Assembly: GCA_031394355.1 (NCBI GenBank)
Contig: JANNSU010000082.1
Coordinates: forward strand, 1-36,822
Direction: 5' to 3'
Origin: JAEUMY01 sp031394355
GTDB lineage: Bacteria; Pseudomonadota; Gammaproteobacteria; Burkholderiales; Usitatibacteraceae
Length of the DNA stretch: 36,822 nt
Of the stretch, positions 31,215 through 36,822 are shown one piece after another (the stretch's first letter is position 1; every line of letters starts with the position of its first letter). A program made the position numbers and the translations under genes. The notes beneath the pieces are model-generated. The model was given only the letters and a program-made list of their open reading frames with translations. It did no database searches and had not been told where the DNA came from.

Positions 31215-32480
31215 TCAGGGCTGTTGTGGCGCTGGCAGCGGCGGACGCGGCGTGAGTGCACCATCCACCAGCGTGAAGTCGAAGCCGGCCACCGCCTGCG
31301 CCGCAAGGGTGCCCAGCTCGCTGTAGAGCGCCAGGATGTTGCCCTTGTCGTTCGGGTAGACGCGGTTGGACAGGAATACGAAAAAGGTCTTCGAGAACGG
31401 ATCGATCCAGAGGATGCAGCCGGTGAAGCCGGTGTGCCCAAAGCTGCCGACGGGGAAGTGCTTGCCGCGCGGGCGGGAGAAGGGCGAATCGATGTCCCAG
31501 CCGGCGCTGCGGCGATAGTGGGCAGCGTCGGGTGTCTGTACCGTGCGCATCAGGCGGACAGCTTCCGGCGAGAGGATCCGCACCGTGCCGGTTTCCGCCA
31601 TCCATTCACCATCGTTCTGCAGCATGCGGGCATAACGCGCGAGATCATTCCCCGTGGTGAAAAGCCCCGCATGCCCGGCAACACCACCCATGAATCGCGC
31701 CGTCGGATCGTGCACAACGCCGCGCAGCTCGTGGTTCGCAGACAAGTCCCGATGAATGCTCTTGGCCGGCTCGTTGCCCGTGCGTTGCGTGGGGGCAATC
31801 TCCGCGGCACTGAAGTGAGGCGTCGGCAGATAGCGGGTGCGGGTCATGCCGAGCGGTGCGAATATTCGCAGTTGCGCATAGGTATCCAGTGACATGCCGC
31901 TTGCGTGCTCGATGACAAAGCCCAGCAGGATGAAGTTGATGTCCGAGTAGCGGAAGAACGTGCCTGGCGCGTGCGTGACAACCTGCGCGCAGGCTCGCCG
32001 GAGGGCTTCGGCCTGCCCCGTCCAGGCGGGTAGTGCAGGCAGACCCGTATTGAGCCCTGACGTGTGGGTGAGAAGGTGGCGCAGCGTGATCGCCTCCTTC
32101 CCGCCGCCGATGCATTCCGGGAGGTGCCTCATCAGCGGGTCATCGAGCGATACCTTGCCTGCATCGATGAGCTGCATCATGGCCGGTGCAGTGACCACTG
32201 CCTTCGTGAGCGAGGCAGCGTCGAAGATCGTGTCGGGCGTGATCGGTGCTGAATCGGGAGCGAAGGTCTGTCGACCCACGCCGGTGGCAAAGCGGCTGTC
32301 ACCGCGTTCGATCAAGAAAGCACCGCCCGGGAGCTGGCCACGGTCGATGTAAGTCTGGATTGCGGCAGGAATGGCGGGAAGGCGCAGGGAATCGAGCATG
32401 GCATCGCGGGGTGCAAGCTGCGTGCATCCAACCATGGGCAGAAGGGCCATCACGGTAATGCATTGCAGGATGCGTGGCAT
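31215..32480 (-). CDS. Serine hydrolase of the beta-lactamase (class C/PBP-like) family, lipoprotein (421 aa)
   Basis: The signal ends in LPMVGC, a lipobox with Cys at residue 19. The catalytic S90-x-x-K93 is in DAASLTK, the second-shell Tyr is in FRYSDIN (Y178), and HTG occurs in FGHTGFTG near the C-terminus, as in EstB- and PBP4*-like serine hydrolases. Such proteins are esterases, D-amino-peptidases or carboxypeptidases more often than true beta-lactamases. It is anchored in the envelope. A palindrome copy in the gene is read as RIFA. Confidence 0.87.
   Translation of the reverse strand: MPRILQCITVMALLPMVGCTQLAPRDAMLDSLRLPAIPAAIQTYIDRGQLPGGAFLIERGDSRFATGVGRQTFAPDSAPITPDTIFDAASLTKAVVTAPAMMQLIDAGKVSLDDPLMRHLPECIGGGKEAITLRHLLTHTSGLNTGLPALPAWTGQAEALRRACAQVVTHAPGTFFRYSDINFILLGFVIEHASGMSLDTYAQLRIFAPLGMTRTRYLPTPHFSAAEIAPTQRTGNEPAKSIHRDLSANHELRGVVHDPTARFMGGVAGHAGLFTTGNDLARYARMLQNDGEWMAETGTVRILSPEAVRLMRTVQTPDAAHYRRSAGWDIDSPFSRPRGKHFPVGSFGHTGFTGCILWIDPFSKTFFVFLSNRVYPNDKGNILALYSELGTLAAQAVAGFDFTLVDGALTPRPPLPAPQQP
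31858..31869. repeat. Iterated palindrome GCGAATATTCGC, copy 10
   Basis: Exact copy in the beta-lactamase-fold gene, extended to TGCGAATATTCGCA. Confidence 0.9.
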
Positions 32481-32598
32481 GTGGACGTGGAGGTTGAATC
32501 GAAAAAGAGCGCGCTGGTGCGGCGCTGCCTAGACCGGTGTGGACGCGGCGAGACCCGTATCGTCCCGAACGCCCGGTTTGTAAGACAATACCCGCATC

Positions 32599-33492
32599 AT
32601 GCGATGTCCATCCTTTGGCTGTCTGGTTGTCTCTCTTGTCGTTGCCACGACGAGTCCCCCGGTCCTGGCCGCTCCCGCCGCAGAGGATGCCAAGCTGGCC
32701 GCCACGTCGGGCAGCGCGTCACACTTCCAGTTTTCACCCAAGTCCCGGCCCGCGCTCAAGGTTTGGCTGGCAATGCCCGCAGAGGTTAGGCCAGACACGC
32801 CCATCGTGTTCGCACTGCATGGCATGTCGCGATCTGCCGAGGCCGTGCGTGACGCGTGGGCGCCCGCCGCGCTGGCCCGCAAGATGATCGTGGTCACGCC
32901 GCATTTCGATGTGAAGGGTTATCCGAGGTCGGTGGACTACAACCTCGGCAAGACGCATGATCGGAAAGGCAAGCCTTTGCCGAGCAGCGAGTGGACCTTC
33001 ATGGTGATCGAAGAGATTTTCGATGCCGTGAAGACGCGCACCGGCAGCCAGGTGCCCGACTATTCACTCTACGGCCATTCCGCCGGCGCGCAGTTCGCGC
33101 ATCGCATGCTGCTGCTCATGCCGACGGCGCGGGTGCGGCAAGTGGTTTCCGCCAACGCGGGTTACTACCTGATGCCCGATGCGAGCCCGGCGCCGTACGG
33201 CATGCAGGCAACGGGTGTGGCACCCGAGCACACCTGCCGCGCCTACGCGATCCCAATGGTCATCCTGCTCGGCAATGACGATGATGACCCGACGCACCAC
33301 CAGCTCAACAACACGCCGGGCGCCAAGGCCCAGGGCGCGCACCGCGTCGCGCGGGGCTGGCAGTTCTACAGCGCCACGAAGCGCGATGCGGCAGCGCGCA
33401 AATGCCCCTATCGCTGGAGCGTGCAGACGGTGGTGGGTGCCGGGCACGACTTCGACAAGATGGCGGTGGCTGCCGCCGCGCTGCTGCCTTAG
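32599..33492 (+). CDS. Exported alpha/beta hydrolase (297 aa)
   Basis: A signal peptide ends near residue 25 (VLAAPAAED). The nucleophile elbow is G159-HSAG163 with S161, in YSLYGHSAGAQFAHRM. IVFALHGMSRSAEAVRDAW near residue 70 gives the oxyanion strand, and a late GAGHDFDKM supplies the likely His. The layout matches poly(3-hydroxyalkanoate) depolymerase- or feruloyl-esterase-like hydrolases. The substrate is unknown. It is divergent from the beta-lactamase-fold gene, with a 118-bp gap. Confidence 0.83.
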   Translation: MRCPSFGCLVVSLVVATTSPPVLAAPAAEDAKLAATSGSASHFQFSPKSRPALKVWLAMPAEVRPDTPIVFALHGMSRSAEAVRDAWAPAALARKMIVVTPHFDVKGYPRSVDYNLGKTHDRKGKPLPSSEWTFMVIEEIFDAVKTRTGSQVPDYSLYGHSAGAQFAHRMLLLMPTARVRQVVSANAGYYLMPDASPAPYGMQATGVAPEHTCRAYAIPMVILLGNDDDDPTHHQLNNTPGAKAQGAHRVARGWQFYSATKRDAAARKCPYRWSVQTVVGAGHDFDKMAVAAAALLP

Positions 33493-33523
33493 CCGGCTCA
33501 ACAAGAACACGGCGACAACACGA

Positions 33524-33535
33524 GCGAATATTCGC
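33524..33535. repeat. Iterated palindrome GCGAATATTCGC, copy 11
   Basis: Exact copy ending directly against the ATG of the DSD1-type gene, where it replaces the usual ribosome-binding spacing. Confidence 0.9.
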
Positions 33536-34649
33536 ATGCCCATTCACCGCATTGACACCCCTGCGCTGATCCTCGACCGTGCCAAGGTCGCCGCCAACTG
33601 CGCGCGTCTGCGCACACGGCTCACTGAACACGGCGTGGCGCTGCGCCCGCATGTGAAGACAGCCAAATCGGTCGAGGTCACGCGGATCGCGCTGGGTACG
33701 GATACCGGCCCCATTACCGTCTCCACGTTGAAAGAGGCTGAGCATTTTTTCTCGCAAGGGTTTACTGACATTCTCTATGGTGTCGGCATCGCGCCGGGGA
33801 AGCTTGTGCGTGCTGCGGCGTTGAAGCGCGCCGGTTGCGATCTCAAGCTGGTGCTCGATTCTGTCGAGGCCGCGACAGCATTGCGTGAGTTCTGCGAGCG
33901 GGATGGCGTCTTCCTGCCCGCGCTGATCGAGATCGACACCGATGGCCACCGTGCCGCCCGACGCAGACCGGTTGCTTGCGATCGGCGAGGTGCTGGGTCC
34001 CGCCGGATTGCTGGGTGGTGTGATGACGCATGCAGGCAGCTCGTACGATTCAAAGAGCATTGCCGACATCCGCGAGTGGGCGCGTCGGGAGCATGAAGGC
34101 ATCGTGCACTCAGCGGAGCGGCTGCGCGCTGCCGGTCATGCCGTGCCCATCGTGTCGTTGGGTTCCACGCCGACGGCGTTCTTCGGTTCGTCGTTCACCG
34201 GCGTGACGGAAGTACGTGCCGGTGTGTACATGTTCTTCGATCTGGTGATGGCGGGACTCGGCGTGTGCGAGCTTACGGACATCGCGCTCAGCGTAGTGAC
34301 GAGCGTCATCGGCCATCAGGCAGATAAGGGCTGGGTCATCACCGATGGCGGCTGGATGGCGATGTCGCGTGATCGCGGCACGCAGAAGCAAGCAGTCGAT
34401 CAGGGTTACGGCGTGGTGTGTGATGCAGCAGGCAAAGTGCTGCCGGGGCTCATCGTCATCGACGCCAATCAGGAGCACGGCATCATCGCCGCGCGCGATG
34501 GCCATTTGCTCAATCCTGAGGACTATCCGGTGGGCTGCGTGTTGCGCATCCTGCCCAATCACGCCTGCGCCACCGGCGCACAGCACGGCGGGTATCACGT
34601 GCTGGATGGCGGCATTTCACAATACTGGGAGCGCTTCAATGGATGGTAA
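33536..34649 (+). pseudogene. DSD1-type PLP-dependent enzyme (D-serine dehydratase / D-threonine aldolase-like), frameshifted
   Basis: The first half (MPIHRIDTPALILDR; RPHVKTAKS with the presumed PLP Lys; STLKEAEHFFSQGF; ALIEIDTDGHR) is in one frame from ATG 33536. The second half (PPDADRLLAIGEVLGPAGLL; VTHAGSSYD-like MTHAGSSYDS; PNHACATG metal site; GGYHVLDGG) is in another frame to 34649. The break is at about 33951-33956. Restoring GTGCCGGC at the GTGCCG there would rejoin the frames and give the expected GHRAGVPPD, so an 8-bp deletion at a short direct repeat is likely, or an assembly error. Intact enzymes act on D-amino acids. RidA, which clears enamine products, follows with an 11-nt overlap. 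Confidence 0.8.
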
Positions 34650-35043
34650 ACCCGTGCATAAACCGATTCAACCTGAGACCTTCGACATTCCGCGCGGCCA
34701 CTACAGCCCGGGCTATCAGATCGGCAATCTGCTCTTCATCTCGGGACAATTGCCGTTGGAGAAGGGCAAGGCGCCGGATGCATCCATGACCTTCGAGGCC
34801 CAGGTTCGGCTCGTCCTTGCGAATATTCGCACGGTGCTTGAGGCGGCAGGCGGTGATCTCACCGACATCGCGAAGGTGAATGTGTACATCACCGATGGCG
34901 CTCTCTGGCCCGAGTTCAACCGCATCTATGCCGAGGTCTTCGGCGCGCACAAGCCTGCGCGCGCCGTCGTGCCGGTGCCGTCGCTCAACTACGGCATGAA
35001 GCTGGAGGTCGAAGCGGTCGCCGTGCTGGGGGGCGGTGCATGA
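34639..35043 (+). CDS. ridA: RidA (YjgF/UK114) family enamine/imine deaminase (134 aa)
   Basis: ATG 34639 lies in the tail of the DSD1-type gene. The RidA signature near the C-terminus, HKPARAVVPV with conserved R108, and the following LEVEAVAV strand are present, as is the early YSPGYQIGNLLFISGQLPL. Length matches the family. RidA hydrolyses reactive 2-aminoacrylate made by PLP enzymes, which fits the D-amino-acid enzyme just upstream. A palindrome copy in the gene is read as ANIR. The stop overlaps the next start as ATGA. Confidence 0.88.
   Translation: MDGKPVHKPIQPETFDIPRGHYSPGYQIGNLLFISGQLPLEKGKAPDASMTFEAQVRLVLANIRTVLEAAGGDLTDIAKVNVYITDGALWPEFNRIYAEVFGAHKPARAVVPVPSLNYGMKLEVEAVAVLGGGA
34819..34830. 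repeat. Iterated palindrome GCGAATATTCGC, copy 12
   Basis: Exact copy inside ridA, extended to TGCGAATATTCGCA and read as Ala-Asn-Ile-Arg. Confidence 0.9.
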
Positions 35044-35534
35044 CAGGTCCCACCCGCGAATCTGTCGTCACCCTGCGAGACGTCACGGCGGACACAGTGC
35101 GTGACATTTGCCGACTCAAACCCACGCCGTATCAAGAGCGCTTTGTGGCGCCCAATGCCGTGTCGATTGCGCAGGCGCATTTCCACAAGGAAGCCTGGTT
35201 TCGCGCCATCGCTGCTGACGACACCCTGGTGGGCTTTGTCATGCTGGAGGACTGGACGCGTTTCCCGGAAGAACGGGCCGCGCATCTCTACCGCGACGAG
35301 CAATACGTCGGCCTTTGGCGATTCATGATCGACGGTCGCTGGCAGGGGCTGGGCTTCGGTCGGCAGGCGTTGCAACTGACTATTGATCATGTGCGCGCGA
35401 ACTGCGGCGTGCCGCAGATGTTGCTGTCGTACGTGCCTGGCGGGGGCAGCCCCGATCCCCTGTATCGGTCATTCGGTTTTGAACCTACCGGCGACATGGA
35501 TGAGGATGAAATCATCATGCGTCTGGCCCTTTGA
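35040..35534 (+). CDS. GNAT family N-acetyltransferase, SpeG-like (164 aa)
   Basis: The acetyl-CoA motif is GRWQGLGFGRQALQLTIDHV (about residues 99-118), preceded by the strand YVGLWRFMID and followed by LYRSFGFEPTG. The layout resembles diamine (SpeG-like) acetyltransferases, though the substrate cannot be fixed. The start overlaps the ridA stop by 4 nt, so it is coexpressed with ridA and the D-amino-acid enzyme remnant. Confidence 0.85.
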   Translation: MTGPTRESVVTLRDVTADTVRDICRLKPTPYQERFVAPNAVSIAQAHFHKEAWFRAIAADDTLVGFVMLEDWTRFPEERAAHLYRDEQYVGLWRFMIDGRWQGLGFGRQALQLTIDHVRANCGVPQMLLSYVPGGGSPDPLYRSFGFEPTGDMDEDEIIMRLAL

Positions 35535-35565
35535 TCAACGTAAGCGCTATGAGAAACCCACCACC

Positions 35566-36081
35566 ATGAATTGCTTTTCCTGCTCCATCGCAGGCGTTGG
35601 CCGTGGTTCGGCGCGATCGCTGGGCACCTGTTTGCTGCTGTCATTGACCTTGCTGGTGGGCGCCTGCGCCACGGTACCCGCGCCGCCCGCGCCTGCGCCC
35701 ACGCCAGCACCGCTGCCGTTCGTCGATCTGGCCATCGTCGGCAACTGGGTGGCAGGCAAGGCGGAAATCGGCGGGCGGGATTTCAGATTGCCCAAGGATT
35801 TCACCCTGGAAATCCAGGGCATGCGATTCGTGACGAAGAATGGCGCGCGGCCCGATGCGGGACAGCTGGTGTTTCACCTCGGCACGCCGAAAGGCATCGA
35901 CGTGATCGGCGACGCAGGCCCGACTGCGGGGCGGAAACTCATGGCGATTTATCGACTCACCGGCGAAGGCGGGAAAGATCTGGAGATCTGCTACGACCTC
36001 TCCGGTGCTACCCGGCCACTGGCATTCGAGAGCAAGCCGGATACCCAGCTTTTTCGCATCACGTATTCGCGAGCGCCGTGA
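35566..36081 (+). CDS. Lipoprotein with TIGR03067-like domain (171 aa)
   Basis: ATG 35566 opens a signal ending in LLVGACAT, a lipobox with Cys at about residue 35. A Pro-rich spacer (APPAPAPTPAPLP) follows. The mature domain has an early GNWVAGKAEIGG strand, PKGIDVIGD, LMAIYRLTG and LEICYDLSGATRPLAF. This pattern of dipeptides resembles the TIGR03067 domain, known mainly from planctomycetes. The function is unknown. The stop overlaps the GTG of the next gene. Confidence 0.72.
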   Translation: MNCFSCSIAGVGRGSARSLGTCLLLSLTLLVGACATVPAPPAPAPTPAPLPFVDLAIVGNWVAGKAEIGGRDFRLPKDFTLEIQGMRFVTKNGARPDAGQLVFHLGTPKGIDVIGDAGPTAGRKLMAIYRLTGEGGKDLEICYDLSGATRPLAFESKPDTQLFRITYSRAP

Positions 36082-36686
36082 CCAACGCGGAGCGCGCAGC
36101 ATTGCTTGCGCTGTACGAGGCCGAGATGCGGCGCGATGCCCGGGTGCCCGGGCTGCCGGTGCACAAGCTGGCCGATGTGTCCCGCTATCACGATTCTGAG
36201 CGCCGCGAAGTGCTCATCATGTGGCACCGCTTCCCTGCAGAAGATGCCGAGGCCATCGTGCGCCGCGAGCTCGACTACTTTCAAGGTGCCGGCGGCTTCA
36301 CCTGGAAGGTGTACGCCGAGGATGAGCCGCGCAATCTGCCCGCCGTGCTGGAGGCCGCCGGCATGGAGGTGGAGCGCGGTGTCGAGGATGCCTTGATGAT
36401 TGCCCCTGCGGTGGCTGTGGCGCAGGCACCGCGGTTGCCGCCCGATGCGGCCATTCGCAAACTGACATCCCCTGCAGAAATTGGTTTGCTTGGCGCTGTG
36501 TGGGATGCGGTGTGGCCCGATCAGAACGGGGGCTGGGTTGATGTGCTGGCCGATGCGCTGGACGCCTCGCCAGAGCAGTTGCGTGTTTTCATCGTCATGG
36601 TCGGAGACCAGCCCGTCGCATCGGGCTACGTGATGCTGGACCCGCGCGGGCACTTCGCCTATCTCGGCGGGGGCGCCGTGAAGTGA
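36078..36686 (+). pseudogene. GNAT-family acetyltransferase truncated by an IS element
   Basis: GTG 36078 overlaps the previous stop. The 202 visible residues show the N-terminal domain (LLALYEAEMRRDARVPG; GGFTWKVYAEDEP) and the start of the second GNAT domain ending FAYLGGGAVK. In homologues this is followed by a segment with the R-G-R-G acetyl-CoA motif, which is absent here. The reading frame ends at a TGA that lies in the left end of the IS element. The protein is therefore probably non-functional. Confidence 0.78.
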
Positions 36687-36822
36687 ACTGCACCCCAGAA
36701 GTTGGACATCTGTCCATTCTTTTGGGGTGTTTTCATGTCCAAGTACACAGCGGCGTTCAAGCAGGCGGTCGTTGAAGAGTGTCTTAAGGCCGAGGATTGC
36801 GTCGCAGCGATTGCAAAGCATC
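36684..36822 (+). mobile_element. IS3-family insertion sequence, left end (continues past the window)
   Basis: The left end starts with TGAACTGCACCCCAGAAGTT, a typical IS3 (IS150-type) terminal sequence, and the region 36691-36729 can fold into a hairpin (ACCCCA against TGGGGT, GGACA against TGTCC). A transposase ORF begins at 36735. The right end and target duplication are outside the window. Confidence 0.82.
36735..36822 (+). CDS. IS3-family transposase OrfA, N-terminal fragment (29 aa visible)
   Basis: The frame opens with MSKYTAAFKQAVVEECLK, the beginning of the helix-turn-helix protein OrfA of IS3-family elements, which is joined to OrfB by ribosomal frameshifting to make the active transposase. 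The gene runs off the right edge. Confidence 0.8.
   Translation, partial: MSKYTAAFKQAVVEECLKAEDCVAAIAKH

Overview
The window looks like chromosomal DNA of a Gram-negative proteobacterium, most likely a beta- or gammaproteobacterium. I infer this from the GC-rich coding sequence (about 60-65% in sampled lines), several lipobox and twin-arginine export signals, a Pho-box-like site, REP-like hairpin repeats and families such as TelA, RsuA, PaiB and RidA. I cannot name the species. No rRNA, tRNA or CRISPR array was seen.

Layout. 1-1935 (minus): the start of a telA gene, translationally coupled to a membrane-anchored binding-protein-like gene. 2315-5190 (plus): a FAS1 protein, a small helical protein and a lipoprotein with a beta-propeller-like phosphatase/phytase-type domain behind a Pho-box-like site. 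5292-6892: rsuA overlapping a methyltransferase gene. 6902-7556 (minus): a HigB/HigA-type toxin-antitoxin pair with a near-perfect 30-bp operator. 7565-10829: a GNAT, PaiB, a small protein behind two tandem inverted repeats, and a DUF1460 amidase-like lipoprotein. 10830-11211: repeats and a decayed second copy of the amidase 3' end.

11212-14757 is a visibly AT-richer, probably acquired pair: a DNA methyltransferase converging on a 765-aa GHKL (MORC/MutL/Hsp90-type) ATPase. After a dienelactone hydrolase, 15861-19461 (minus) holds a trypsin-like protease, an astacin-like zinc protease, an exported beta-rich protein and a caspase-like protease. 19810-23917 encodes a NarL-type response regulator, a hybrid histidine kinase and a periplasmic binding protein, probably one sensory pathway. 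24015-25897 is a three-gene run: unknown protein, 2-oxoglutarate/Fe(II) oxygenase, PAP2/haloperoxidase-fold enzyme. 26107-28630 is an ABC exporter. 28632-36686 holds membrane proteins, a beta-lactamase-fold lipoprotein, an alpha/beta hydrolase, a frameshifted DSD1-type PLP enzyme, RidA, a GNAT, a lipoprotein and a second GNAT cut off by an IS3-family element entering from the right edge.

The most striking feature is not a gene. The 12-bp palindrome GCGAATATTCGC occurs 12 times exactly (plus two one-mismatch copies) in 36.8 kb, where well under one copy is expected. It lies in coding DNA in all three frames and between genes, twice touching a start codon. It has no exact copy from 10948 to 23230, the stretch that includes the AT-rich genes. 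It behaves like a genome-wide iterated palindrome comparable in kind to cyanobacterial HIP1.
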